NCBI RefSeq assembly: GCF_032931615.1
Contig: NZ_CP136760.1
Location: 186,001 to 250,000, forward strand
Source of the DNA: Palleronia sp. LCG004
GTDB taxonomy: Bacteria > Pseudomonadota > Alphaproteobacteria > Rhodobacterales > Rhodobacteraceae
DNA: 64,000 nucleotides
Direction of reading: 5' to 3'
Shown here: one piece after another, positions 44,289 through 52,895 of the stretch
How the letters are laid out: each line of letters begins with the position of its first letter
How positions within the stretch are numbered: the first letter of the stretch is position 1
Program-made: the position numbers and the translations under genes
The notes under the pieces: model-generated
What the model saw: the letters and a program-made list of their open reading frames with translations, nothing else
Databases searched by the model: none
What the model was told of the DNA's origin: nothing

Positions 44289-45563
44289 ATGATCGACGAC
44301 AGCCATATCGCCGCCGCGAACGAGGCGGACGAAGCGCGGCTCAGGGCCGAATACGACGCGCTGGGAGAGCAGCTCGACCGGCGCGGCATCGACATCGCCA
44401 CGGTGACGGAGAAGGTCGCGGCCTACGGTATCGCGGTGCCGTCATGGGGCGTGGGTACGGGCGGAACGCGCTTCGCCCGCTTCCCCGGCGCGGGAGAGCC
44501 CGCGACGATCTTCGACAAGCTCGACGATTGCGGCGTGATCCACAGACTCGCGGGGGCGACGCCGCGGGTATCGCTGCACATCCCGTGGGACGATGCGGAC
44601 CCGGCGGATCTGAGGGCCAAGGCCAAGGAGCACGGCCTGGGTTTCGACGCGATGAACTCCAACACCTTCTCGGATGCCGAGGGTCAGGCGCACAGCTACA
44701 AGTTCGGATCGCTGTCGCATACCAAGAAACCGGTGCGCGACCAGGCGATCGAGCACAACCTGCATTGCATCGAGCTAGGGCGGAAGATCGGGTCGAAGGC
44801 GCTGACGATCTGGGTGGGCGACGGATCGAACTTTCCCGGTCAGGTCGACATGACCCGGCAGTTCGAGCGCTATCTCGACTCGGCCCGCGCGATCTATGGC
44901 GCGCTGCCCGAGGATTGGCGGCTCTTCACCGAGCACAAGATCTTCGAGCCGGCCTTCTATTCGACCGTGGTGCAGGATTGGGGCACGAATTACCTGATCG
45001 CCAAGGAGCTGGGGGATCGGGCCTTCTGCCTCGTCGACCTGGGACACCACGCGCCGACGGTCAATATCGAGATGATCGTGGCGCGGCTGATCCAGTTCGG
45101 CAAGCTCGGCGGGTTCCACTTCAACGACAGCAAGTACGGCGACGACGATCTCGATGCGGCGGCGATCGACCCCTACCGGCTGTTCCTCGTCTTCAACGAG
45201 CTGGTGAACGCGGCGGACAGGCCGGGCTTCGATCCGTCGCACATGCTCGACCAGAGCCACAACGTGACGGACCCGATCGAGAGCCTGATGAACTCGGCGA
45301 TGGAGGTGCAGCGCGCCTATGCGCAGGCGCTGATAGTCGATCGTGCCGCGTTGTCGGGTTATCAGGAAGAAAACGACGCGATGATGGCGTCGGAGACGCT
45401 AAAGCGTGCCTTCCGGACCGACGTGACGCCGATCCTCGAGATGGCGCGACTGGAAAAGGGCGCGGCGATCGATCCGATCGCGACCTATCGTGCGTCGGGC
45501 TATCGCGCCTCGGTGGCCGAAAGCCGTCCAGCCTCGAAATCGGGCGGCGGCGGGATCGTCTGA
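44289..45563 (+). CDS. rhaI: L-rhamnose isomerase (Rhizobium/Pseudomonas type) RhaI
   Basis: 424 aa xylose-isomerase-like TIM barrel. Metal site residues appear in FTEHKIFEPAFYS (Glu), VDLGHHAPTVNIE (Asp, His) and FHFNDSKYGDDDLD (His, Asp). The length and motifs fit the L-rhamnose catabolism isomerase family of P. stutzeri/Rhizobium rather than E. coli RhaA. GGGAGGA precedes ATG 44289, 35 bases after rhaD. Confidence 0.9.
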   Translation: MIDDSHIAAANEADEARLRAEYDALGEQLDRRGIDIATVTEKVAAYGIAVPSWGVGTGGTRFARFPGAGEPATIFDKLDDCGVIHRLAGATPRVSLHIPWDDADPADLRAKAKEHGLGFDAMNSNTFSDAEGQAHSYKFGSLSHTKKPVRDQAIEHNLHCIELGRKIGSKALTIWVGDGSNFPGQVDMTRQFERYLDSARAIYGALPEDWRLFTEHKIFEPAFYSTVVQDWGTNYLIAKELGDRAFCLVDLGHHAPTVNIEMIVARLIQFGKLGGFHFNDSKYGDDDLDAAAIDPYRLFLVFNELVNAADRPGFDPSHMLDQSHNVTDPIESLMNSAMEVQRAYAQALIVDRAALSGYQEENDAMMASETLKRAFRTDVTPILEMARLEKGAAIDPIATYRASGYRASVAESRPASKSGGGGIV

Positions 45564-45579
45564 CCCCGTCGCTTGCCGC

Positions 45580-46482
45580 TCATGCGAAGTCGAAGCCGTC
45601 GAGATCGCGGAGGAAGGCCTCGAAGAAGTCGGTGAAGGTCGCGACCAGCGGCGGCAGCGTCTCATAGGGCGGATAATGCACCGCGAGCCAGAGCGGCGAC
45701 GCCGTCCAGTCGGGCAGCACCGGCTCGAGCGCCCCGGTCGCGAGATCCGGCGCCGTGATGAAATCCGGTAGCAGCGCGAGGCCCGTGCCCGACACTGCTA
45801 GGGCGGAGAGGACATCGCCATTGTTGCAGACGATCGCGGTTCCGGCCGTCACGTCACGCTTCAGAGCGCCTTGCCGGAAGCGCCATGTTTCGGGGCCGTG
45901 GCCGTAGGACATGCAGAGCGCGGGGTCGAGATCGTCGGGTGCGGTCGGACGGGGTGTCCGGTCGAAGAGCGTCGGCGCCGCGATGACCCGGCGCGGGATC
46001 ACGCAGATCCTGCGCCAGATCGACGACTTGTCGGTGGGCGGGGCCGAGATGCGGATGGCGAGGTCGATCCCTTCCGACACGATGTCGACCAGCCGGTCGG
46101 CCATGTGCAGACGCAGTTCGATCGCGGGATAGGCGTCGCCGAAGGCCCGGGCGAGGCGGGGCATCACGCGCTGTCCGAACGACATCGGCGTGCTGATCGT
46201 AAGCGTGCCGCGATCGGGCAGCATGGAGCGTTCGAGCTCGACCGAGATGCGGTCGAACTCCGCTATGACGGGGCCGTACCGCGCGGCGATGAGCGCGCCC
46301 GACGAGGTCAACGCCACCTGACGGGATGTGCGCACGAGAAGCTGCTGACCGAGATCGGTTTCGAGGCGCGCGACGATGCGTGTGACCGAGGCGGGCGTCA
46401 TCCTGAGATTCCGCGCGGCCTGCGCGAAGCTTTTCTGTCTCGCGACCTTGAGGAAGACACGGATCGGTTTGAGGTCCATCAT
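45580..46482 (-). CDS. LysR-family transcriptional regulator
   Basis: 300 aa. HTH at 1-60 (RKSFAQAARNLRMTPASVTRIVARLETDLGQQLLVRTSR type) and a substrate-binding domain of the CrgA/TsaR group. Divergent from the MhqO-type dioxygenase gene with 113 bases between, so it is the probable regulator of the quinone-stress genes. It converges with rhaI. Confidence 0.88.
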   Translation of the reverse strand: MMDLKPIRVFLKVARQKSFAQAARNLRMTPASVTRIVARLETDLGQQLLVRTSRQVALTSSGALIAARYGPVIAEFDRISVELERSMLPDRGTLTISTPMSFGQRVMPRLARAFGDAYPAIELRLHMADRLVDIVSEGIDLAIRISAPPTDKSSIWRRICVIPRRVIAAPTLFDRTPRPTAPDDLDPALCMSYGHGPETWRFRQGALKRDVTAGTAIVCNNGDVLSALAVSGTGLALLPDFITAPDLATGALEPVLPDWTASPLWLAVHYPPYETLPPLVATFTDFFEAFLRDLDGFDFA

Positions 46483-46501
46483 GCGGAATCATTGCATTCA
46501 T

Positions 46502-46528
46502 GACAACGGTATATGCAAGATGATTGTC
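46502..46528. promoter_or_regulatory. GACAA-N17-TTGTC inverted repeat, divergent LysR/mhqO region
   Basis: Inverted repeat in the divergent gap, 19 bases upstream of the LysR start and 67 bases upstream of mhqO. Candidate LysR site; moderate because the arms are only five bases. Confidence 0.3.
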
Positions 46529-46595
46529 GTTCCGGATCGTGGCGGGCTCACCTATCTTTGACCGCAGGAACATTCCTTGCGATCAGGAGCCGATC

Positions 46596-47528
46596 ATGGA
46601 CAGGGCAATCAGGGGTCTGCATCACGTCACGTCGATGGCGGCGGATGCTGGCACGAACAACGATTTCTTCACGCGCATCCTCGGGCTGCGGCGGATCAAG
46701 AAAACGGTGAATTTCGACGCGCCGGAGGTCTATCACCTCTATTACGGCGACGAGACCGGCACGCCGGGATCGGTGATGACGACATTTCCCTTCGGGCGGA
46801 TGCCGCGCGGGCGGCGGGGCACGGGTGAGGTCGGCGTGACCGAGTTCGCGATCCCCGAAGGGTCGGCCGCCTACTGGAAGGACCGGCTTGGACAAATGAA
46901 CGTATCTGGCCTTGCAGAGGAGACGTTCCTCGGCCGGTCGCGGCTGAGCTTTGCCGGTGCCGACGGAGACGATCTGGCGCTGGTCGAGAGTGCGACGCGC
47001 GGACGGCGCGGATGGACCGGTGCAGGTGTGCCGGAGGAGGCCGCGATCCTCGGCTTCCACGGCGCGCGGTTGCGGCTGCGCGAGGCGGGGGCGACGGCGG
47101 AGCTGTTGCGGTTCATGGGCTACGAAATAGCTGAGCGTAGCGGTGACGTGACCCGCTACGTCATCGAGGGCGGCAACGCGGCCGATACGATAGATATCGA
47201 GGAATTGCCGACCGCGCAGGTCGCGGGGCAGGGCGCGGGATCGGTGCATCACATCGCGTTTGCCGTCGAGACGCGGGCCGCGCAGGACGCGGTGCGCGCC
47301 GCGTTGCTCGATACGGGATACCAGGTGACACCGGTGATCGACCGCGACTATTTCCACGCGATCTATTTCCGTACGCCGGGGGGTGTCCTTTTCGAGGTGG
47401 CGACGAACGAGCCGGGTTTCGACCGGGACGAAGAGGTCGCGCATCTGGGCGAGGCGCTGAAGCTGCCCGAGCGTTACGAGCCGCATCGCGACCGGATCGA
47501 GCGGATCCTGCCGCCGCTCGCCGCGTGA
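46596..47528 (+). CDS. mhqO: Ring-cleaving dioxygenase, MhqO-like (VOC family)
   Basis: 310 aa with two tandem vicinal-oxygen-chelate halves (about 5-150 and 152-290). Metal ligand candidates are His9/His10 (LHHVTS), His218/His219 (VHHIAF) and Glu267 (LFEVATNEPGF). This family (MhqO/LinE-like) includes hydroquinone-specific Fe(II) extradiol dioxygenases induced by quinones. TGATG overlap with the next gene shows coupling. Confidence 0.85.
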   Translation: MDRAIRGLHHVTSMAADAGTNNDFFTRILGLRRIKKTVNFDAPEVYHLYYGDETGTPGSVMTTFPFGRMPRGRRGTGEVGVTEFAIPEGSAAYWKDRLGQMNVSGLAEETFLGRSRLSFAGADGDDLALVESATRGRRGWTGAGVPEEAAILGFHGARLRLREAGATAELLRFMGYEIAERSGDVTRYVIEGGNAADTIDIEELPTAQVAGQGAGSVHHIAFAVETRAAQDAVRAALLDTGYQVTPVIDRDYFHAIYFRTPGGVLFEVATNEPGFDRDEEVAHLGEALKLPERYEPHRDRIERILPPLAA

Positions 47529-48151
47529 TGTCGAAAGCGATGTCGGAAGGCAGCTACGCGCATGTCGCGGTAGCCCCCGGTTCCGGCGCGCCGCTGATCT
47601 TCGCGTTCCACGGGACCGGCGGCGATGCGGAGCAGATGGTCGGTTTCGCCCGGAGCCTCGTGCCCGGCGCGGGGGTCGTGGCCCCGCGCGGGGATGTGTT
47701 CGAAGGCGGTGCCGCCCGGTTCTTTCGCCGTTCGGGAGAGGGCGTCTACGACATGGACGATCTCGCCCGAGCGACGGTGAGGATGGCGGGTTTCGTGGCC
47801 GATCATGCGGCGATGCATCCCGGCGCTCCGGTCTGGGGTGTAGGCTATTCCAACGGCGCGAACATCCTCGCATCGGTGGCGATGGCGCGGCCGGACCTTT
47901 TCGGGCGGGTGGTCCTTCTCCATCCGCTGATCCCGTGGGACCCGGAGCCGGTGCCGGGGCTTGTTGGTCGCCACGTCCTCGTCACGGCCGGACGAAGGGA
48001 CCCGATTTGCCCGTGGCCGCTGAGCGAACGGCTGATCGGGTGGTTCGGGGCGCAAGGCGCGCAGATCGCGAGCGAGGTCCACGAGGGGGGTCACGAGATC
48101 CGCCCGGTCGAAATCGAGGCGCTGGTGAAATTCTTCGATGCGGGGGCATGA
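47528..48151 (+). CDS. mhqD: Alpha/beta hydrolase, phospholipase/carboxylesterase family (MhqD-like)
   Basis: 207 aa serine hydrolase. Nucleophile Ser108 in GYSNGAN, Asp158 in GRRDPICP, His189 in EGGHE; FHGTGGD forms the oxyanion loop near residues 28-34. In Bacillus, mhqD and mhqO homologues belong to the MhqR quinone-stress regulon, and the same pair is adjacent here. GTG 47525 is an alternative start. Confidence 0.85.
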   Translation: MSKAMSEGSYAHVAVAPGSGAPLIFAFHGTGGDAEQMVGFARSLVPGAGVVAPRGDVFEGGAARFFRRSGEGVYDMDDLARATVRMAGFVADHAAMHPGAPVWGVGYSNGANILASVAMARPDLFGRVVLLHPLIPWDPEPVPGLVGRHVLVTAGRRDPICPWPLSERLIGWFGAQGAQIASEVHEGGHEIRPVEIEALVKFFDAGA

Positions 48152-48215
48152 CCGGGGCAACGTGACTGGGCAGGCGTCGTCGCGGCGGGTCGGCAACGAA
48201 AAAGGGGAAACGAGG

Positions 48216-48515
48216 ATGTCGGACGTGATCATCACTTACGAGGAAACCGGGTCCAGGGGCCGCTATGCCGCGCGGATCGAGGGGCTGGAAGGCGAGGCCG
48301 AGATGACGCTGTCGAAGCTGTCGGAGACGCGCGTCATCGTGGATCACACGGGCGTTCCGGACACGATGCGCGGGCGGGGTGTGGCCGCGGCACTGGCCGA
48401 GCGGGCCATCGCGGATGCGCGCGCGGCGGGGCGGCGGATCGTGCCGCTTTGCCCGTTTCTGAAAAGCTACGCCCAGCGTCATCGCGTCGAGACTGCGGAT
48501 ATCGTCGAATTGTAG
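48216..48515 (+). CDS. Small GNAT-type N-acetyltransferase (YjdJ/NATD1-like)
   Basis: 99 aa. The acetyl-CoA loop RGRGVA near residues 52-57 and C-terminal PLCPFLKSYAQRH identify the minimal GNAT 'yjdJ/NATD1' family. ATG 48216 follows GAGG. Often found beside pirin and ring-cleaving dioxygenase genes; acceptor unknown. Confidence 0.85.
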   Translation: MSDVIITYEETGSRGRYAARIEGLEGEAEMTLSKLSETRVIVDHTGVPDTMRGRGVAAALAERAIADARAAGRRIVPLCPFLKSYAQRHRVETADIVEL

Positions 48516-48531
48516 GCGGCGTGTCCGCCGC
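48516..48531 (+). other. Stem-loop directly after the GNAT stop codon
   Basis: GCGGCG-TGTC-CGCCGC starts at the base after the TAG stop. No T-run, so it probably only partly separates the GNAT and pirin cistrons. Confidence 0.35.
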
Positions 48532-48570
48532 ATGGCTTTGATCACGGGATAGACCTCTGAGGAGATTATC

Positions 48571-49533
48571 ATGAGCTGGAACCCGACCCAGAATCCCGAA
48601 TGCCCCGAAGCGGGGGCCGATGCGCTCGAGACGCTGATCATCCCGCGGGTCCGCGATATCGGCGGGTTCGAGGTGCGGCGCGCGCTGCCATCGCCCAGGC
48701 GGCAGATGGTCGGGCCATTCATCTTCTTCGACCAGATGGGACCGGCCGAGTTCATAACCGAGGGCGGTATCGACGTGCGACCGCATCCGCATATCGGGCT
48801 CGGCACGGTCACATATCTCTATCAGGGAGAGTTCGAGCACCGCGACAGCCTGGGCACGCACCAGATGATCTATCCCGGCGAGGTCAACTGGATGATCGCG
48901 GGGCGCGGCGTCACCCATTCCGAACGGACGAGCGCCGAGACGCGGTCGCGGCGCAGCAGGCTTTTCGGGATCCAGACCTGGATCGCGCTGCCCGAGGATC
49001 GCGAGGAGATGGAGCCCGATTTCGAGCATCACAAGGAGGCCGCGCTGCCGATGATCGAGGAGGCGGGCGCGACCGCACGGCTGATCCTCGGCACGGCCTA
49101 CGGCGAGCGGAGCCCGGTGACGCTGCCGTCCGAGACCTTCTATCTCGACGTGACACTCGCACCCGGTGCGCGGTTTCCGCTGCCCGACGATCACGAGGAT
49201 CGCGGCCTTTATATCACCGAAGGATCGGTCGAGGTCGCGGGCGACAGGTTCGAGGCAGGGCGGATGATGGTGTTCCGGCCCGGCGACCGGATCTCGGTCA
49301 GGGCGGGTGAGACGGGCGCGCGGCTTATGGCGCTCGGCGGGGCGACGATGAACGAAAGCCGCTACATCTGGTGGAACTTCGTCTCGTCCTCGCGCGATCG
49401 GATCGAGACGGCGAAGGAGGCGTGGAAGGCCGCCGATTGGGAGAACGGCCCCTTCCGCCTGCCGCCCGGTGACGAGGACGAGTTCATCCCGATCACCGGA
49501 AAGCTGGAACGGGCGCTGCCCTCCAGGCGATGA
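48571..49533 (+). CDS. Pirin family protein
   Basis: 320 aa double cupin. Iron ligands match human pirin spacing: His72 and His74 in PHPHIGLGTVTY, His116 and Glu118 in GVTHSE. Bacterial pirins such as YhhW act as quercetin 2,3-dioxygenases, fitting a flavonoid/quinone theme for this set. AGGAG precedes ATG 48571. It converges with the AGE-family gene. Confidence 0.92.
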   Translation: MSWNPTQNPECPEAGADALETLIIPRVRDIGGFEVRRALPSPRRQMVGPFIFFDQMGPAEFITEGGIDVRPHPHIGLGTVTYLYQGEFEHRDSLGTHQMIYPGEVNWMIAGRGVTHSERTSAETRSRRSRLFGIQTWIALPEDREEMEPDFEHHKEAALPMIEEAGATARLILGTAYGERSPVTLPSETFYLDVTLAPGARFPLPDDHEDRGLYITEGSVEVAGDRFEAGRMMVFRPGDRISVRAGETGARLMALGGATMNESRYIWWNFVSSSRDRIETAKEAWKAADWENGPFRLPPGDEDEFIPITGKLERALPSRR

Positions 49534-49543
49534 CCGCCCGGGA

Positions 49544-50767
49544 TCAGCCGAGTGCTGCCAAGCCCCGCAGATGGGCCGAGATGCCGGGAACGAGCGGAAA
49601 GAGATCGGCCTGCAGCGCGTGATAGAGGTCGGGCTTGCCCGCGAACTGCGTCGATTGGGGGCGGCCCTCGGCGTCGAGTTCGGGGACCCAGCCGCCACGC
49701 TCGCCATCGATGAGACGGGCGCGGGCAAAGTCCCAGTCGCGGGCATAGGCCGCATCGTCCTCGGGGCGCGGCGCGACCTTGAGAAGGGCCCCGCGGACGC
49801 CGATCGCCTCGGTCACGGGCCACCAGTAGCGGTCCGGGATGTCGACGCGGCCGTTCCGGTCGAGAGTATAGGCATAGCCGCCCGAGGGCTGCAGGGCGTC
49901 GGCCTCGGCCCGGTCGACGAGATTGCGCGCCGCGTCGATCGCGGGGCCTTCGGGCCGGCCAGACAGGTCCCAATGCTGAAGCAGCAGACGCGCAAATTCG
50001 AAGCTGTGGCCGGGCGTCGTGCCGGACGGTCGGAACATCGGATCGCCGGAATAATCGGGATCGACCCGCCATTCGGTATCGTAATGCTCGGGGATGCGCC
50101 AATCGTGTTCGGACGCCATGCGATGCACGAAGAAATCGAGGATCCGGCCCGCCCGGTCGAGCCAGACCCGGTCGCCGGTCGCCTCGAACGTGGCGAGCAA
50201 TCCCTCGACGCCATGCATGTTGGCGTTCATCCCGCGATATTGCGAGAAGGGCTGCCAGTCGCGGGTGAACTCGTCCTCGAGCCGTCCGACGCTATCGTCC
50301 CAGAAGTGCCGCTCGAGAATTTCCGAGATGTCGGCCAAGAGGCGTGGCGCGTCGGGATGGCCGATCTCGGTCGCGCTCGACGCGGCGAGCAGGACGAAGA
50401 CGTGACCGTAGGCGAGCTTCTCGTCGCGGTGCACGCCGGTCTCGTCGACCGACCAGAAATAGCCGCCATGCTCGGTATCGCGGTGGCGGTTCCACAGAAA
50501 CGCCATGCCCGCGTCGATCATCCGCTCGGAGGCGGGATGGCCGATCGCATGGCCGAGAGCGTAGGAATGGATCATCCGCGTGGTGTTGTGGAGTTCCTGT
50601 CCCGCGCGGGGCAGGGGCGTGCCATCGGTATCGAGCGTGTCGAAACCGCCATCCGCGCGGAGGCTGCCCGCGAAGAAGTCGAGGGCAGCCTCGGCATCGG
50701 CCTTGAGAAAGGCACGGTGCCCGGGATCGGCGAGGCGGGTGTTTGCGGAAGCGATGCTGTCGGGCAT
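49544..50767 (-). CDS. AGE-family sugar isomerase/epimerase (YihS-like)
   Basis: 407 aa (alpha/alpha)6-barrel of the N-acylglucosamine 2-epimerase family. Marks include HNTTRMIHSYALGH, QYRGMNANMHGVEGLLA, PGHSFEFARLL and RYWWPVTEAIG, with the conserved His residues used in ring opening. YihS (sulfoquinovose/mannose isomerase) and related aldose-ketose isomerases have this layout. No sulfoquinovose partner genes are adjacent, so a simple aldose-ketose isomerase is equally likely. Confidence 0.85.
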   Translation of the reverse strand: MPDSIASANTRLADPGHRAFLKADAEAALDFFAGSLRADGGFDTLDTDGTPLPRAGQELHNTTRMIHSYALGHAIGHPASERMIDAGMAFLWNRHRDTEHGGYFWSVDETGVHRDEKLAYGHVFVLLAASSATEIGHPDAPRLLADISEILERHFWDDSVGRLEDEFTRDWQPFSQYRGMNANMHGVEGLLATFEATGDRVWLDRAGRILDFFVHRMASEHDWRIPEHYDTEWRVDPDYSGDPMFRPSGTTPGHSFEFARLLLQHWDLSGRPEGPAIDAARNLVDRAEADALQPSGGYAYTLDRNGRVDIPDRYWWPVTEAIGVRGALLKVAPRPEDDAAYARDWDFARARLIDGERGGWVPELDAEGRPQSTQFAGKPDLYHALQADLFPLVPGISAHLRGLAALG

Positions 50768-50791
50768 GATTATCCTGTCGGTTGCGCGGGA

Positions 50792-51049
50792 TCAGGCGTC
50801 GGTGAAGGCGATCTGCGTCTTGATCGAGCGTGAGCGGTCGTCGGCAACCTCGAACGTCGAAAGCGCGTCGGCAAGCGAAAAGGTGCGCCTGACGAAGGGC
50901 CGGACGTAGATCCAAGTTGTTCTACAAGGGCTGACGCCGGTGAAGGACTTCCCGTGGACGCGGACAGGGCCGTTGAGCGCCAGTTCCTTTGCAGTCGTGG
51001 CTTGCACGGGAAGCTGCAAGTCGCCTGCGGGCCTTCCACAAGCCCTTCC
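50792..51049 (-). pseudogene. idnD: Remnant of L-idonate 5-dehydrogenase (C-terminal part of zinc alcohol dehydrogenase)
   Basis: An open stretch of about 75 codons ends at TGA 50792. Its start GDLQLPVQ-TAKELALNG and its end DDRSRSIKTQIAF match the last ~80 residues of IdnD-type zinc dehydrogenases. The middle part is degraded (VSPCRTTWIY), and upstream homology (an LRKGLW-like stretch at 51036-51056) lies in another frame, with no N-terminal zinc or Rossmann domains before the next gene. This is a decayed gene, not a small protein. It occupies the 397-base gap between the isomerase and SDR genes; the rest of the gap shows only a hairpin at 51043-51062 without T-run. Confidence 0.75.
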
Positions 51050-51164
51050 GCAGGAGGAAGGGTCGCGCCGGCGGGATTTCCGGTAGCTTATTCGCCATGT
51101 CGGGTTAGTGTTTCATGTCGAGACGTCGCAACGCGCCGCAACTCGCGGCGATGCAGGAGGCTTG

Positions 51165-51932
51165 ATGAGCATTTCCCTCTTCGATCTGAGCGGCAGACGT
51201 GCCCTCGTCACCGGATCCTCTCAGGGGATCGGGCATGCCATTGCACGAGGATTGGCGGCTGCGGGGGCCGAGATCGTCGTGAACGGCCGCGACGCGGAAC
51301 GTCTGTCGAAAGCCGCCGGGGAGTTGCGGGAGACGGGGGCGGTCGTGCACGAGCTTGCCTTCGACGTTACCGATCACGAAGGCGTGCGCGTGGCGATCGA
51401 CCGGTTCGAGGCCGAGACCGGCGCGATCGACATTCTCGTGAACAATGCCGGCAAGCAGCAGCGGGTGCCGCTCGAGGAGTTTCCCGCAGACGGGTTCGAC
51501 GACCTGATGCAGACCAACATCGCGAGCGTCTTTCACGTGAGCCAGGCCTGCGCGCGGCACATGATCGCCCGCAAGGAAGGCAAGATCGTCAACATCTGCT
51601 CGGTTCAGACCGCGCTCGCCCGGCCGGGGACCGCGCCCTACACCGCCACGAAGGGTGCCGTTGCGAACCTCACCAAGGGGATGGCGACGGATTGGGCGAA
51701 GCACGGGCTGCAGATCAACGGGCTCGCGCCCGGATATTTCGCGACACCGATGAACAAGGCACTGGTCGAGGATGCGGAATTCACCGCATGGCTCGAGAAG
51801 CGAACGCCCGCAGGGCGTTGGGGCGAAGTCGACGAGCTGGTGGGGACGGCGATCTTCCTGTCCTCTAGCGCGTCTTCGTTCGTCAACGGCACGACAATCT
51901 TCGTCGATGGCGGAATGACCGCCTGCGTCTGA
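51165..51932 (+). CDS. idnO: Gluconate 5-dehydrogenase-like SDR (IdnO/KduD type)
   Basis: 255 aa classical SDR. TGSSQGIG at 16-23, NNAG at 93-96, Ser146, Tyr159 and Lys163, C-terminal DGGMT. The sequence resembles IdnO/gluconate 5-dehydrogenases, which interconvert 5-ketogluconate and gluconate; the idnD remnant next to it supports an idonate history. AGGAGG precedes ATG 51165. Forward pair with the next gene, 41 bases apart. Confidence 0.82.
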   Translation: MSISLFDLSGRRALVTGSSQGIGHAIARGLAAAGAEIVVNGRDAERLSKAAGELRETGAVVHELAFDVTDHEGVRVAIDRFEAETGAIDILVNNAGKQQRVPLEEFPADGFDDLMQTNIASVFHVSQACARHMIARKEGKIVNICSVQTALARPGTAPYTATKGAVANLTKGMATDWAKHGLQINGLAPGYFATPMNKALVEDAEFTAWLEKRTPAGRWGEVDELVGTAIFLSSSASSFVNGTTIFVDGGMTACV

Positions 51933-51973
51933 TTTTTGGCGCCAGGCACAATGTTTCAAAAGGATTCTATTTT

Positions 51974-52861
51974 ATGGGTATGAAAATTGCCGTGATCGGC
52001 TGCGGAGCCATGGGCGGTGCGATCGCCGCGCGTCTGTGCGAGGCAGGTCAGAACGTGCGCGTCTTCGACCTCGACGAGGGGGCCATGCAGGCGCTGGTTG
52101 CGAAGGGCGCGACCGCGACCCGCAACGCGGCCGAGGCGGCGAGCGGTGTCGAATACGTGATCATTTCGCTCAACGGGGCCGAAATCGTCGAGAGGGCGGT
52201 CTTTGGGGAGGACGGCGTCGCCTCTGGTGCGGGGGCGAACGTCCTTCTCATCGACATGTCGTCGATTGATCCGGAGGCGACGAAGGCACTGGCGACGCGC
52301 GCCGGAGAAGCCGGGCTCAGATGGGTCGACAGCCCGCTTTCGGGCGGTGCGCCCAAGGTCGCGACAGGGGATCTCGCGCTCATGTGCGGTGGGTCCGAGG
52401 ACGATGTCGACGATGCCGCGAACGTGCTGAGCCATCTGGCCGCCAACATCACCCGGATGGGCGATCACGGCGCGGGGCAGGCCACGAAGCTGATCAACCA
52501 GGTGCTGTGCGGGCTGCATTTCATGGCCGCAGCCGAGGCGACGCAGCTTGCGGTCAATGCCGGCGTCGATGCCTCGAAGATCCCGGGCGCGCTCAGGGGC
52601 GGACGCGCGGACAGCGCGATACTGCAGGAATACATGCCGCGCTTCGTCGCCAAGGATTACCGCCGCACCGGCCGGATCGACAACATGGTCAAGGATCTCG
52701 ACGCGGCGCAGGCCCTCGCGCGGCGAACGAACACGTCCATGCCGCTGACCGCGCTCTGCAACGAGATCCACCGCATGCTGACCTCAGCGGGTCTTGGCTG
52801 TGAGGATCAGGCCGCGCTCATGGAATATTTCGAGGGGCCGGACCTGACCCGGTTCGACTGA
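51974..52861 (+). CDS. NAD(P)-dependent beta-hydroxyacid dehydrogenase (GarR/HIBADH family)
   Basis: 295 aa. N-terminal Rossmann fold with GCGAMG at 9-14, substrate motif DSPLSGGAPKVATG at 119-132 and catalytic Lys172 in KLINQ. The family includes tartronate semialdehyde reductase, 3-hydroxyisobutyrate dehydrogenase and sulfolactaldehyde reductase. Start ATG 51974 fits the AAAAGGA ribosome site; ATG 51980 is too far. Context (sugar-acid SDR) favours a sugar-acid role, without certainty. Confidence 0.88.
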   Translation: MGMKIAVIGCGAMGGAIAARLCEAGQNVRVFDLDEGAMQALVAKGATATRNAAEAASGVEYVIISLNGAEIVERAVFGEDGVASGAGANVLLIDMSSIDPEATKALATRAGEAGLRWVDSPLSGGAPKVATGDLALMCGGSEDDVDDAANVLSHLAANITRMGDHGAGQATKLINQVLCGLHFMAAAEATQLAVNAGVDASKIPGALRGGRADSAILQEYMPRFVAKDYRRTGRIDNMVKDLDAAQALARRTNTSMPLTALCNEIHRMLTSAGLGCEDQAALMEYFEGPDLTRFD

Positions 52862-52862
52862 A

Positions 52863-52886
52863 CGGCCGAGATGGTCCGTTCGGCCG
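52863..52886. terminator. Bidirectional terminator-like hairpin
   Basis: CGGCCGA / TCGGCCG with a ten-base loop, between the stops of the convergent dehydrogenase and Lrp genes. Confidence 0.45.
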
Positions 52887-52895
52887 GGGCATTCG

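Noticed and set aside
51043..51062. CCCTTCC-GCAGGA-GGAAGGG hairpin as a terminator
   Set aside because: It lies within the idnD remnant, has no T-run on either strand and fits no gene end.
49544..52861. A sulfoquinovose degradation cluster
   Set aside because: YihS- and YihU-like folds are present, but no SQ importer, kinase, aldolase or sulfoquinovosidase is nearby.
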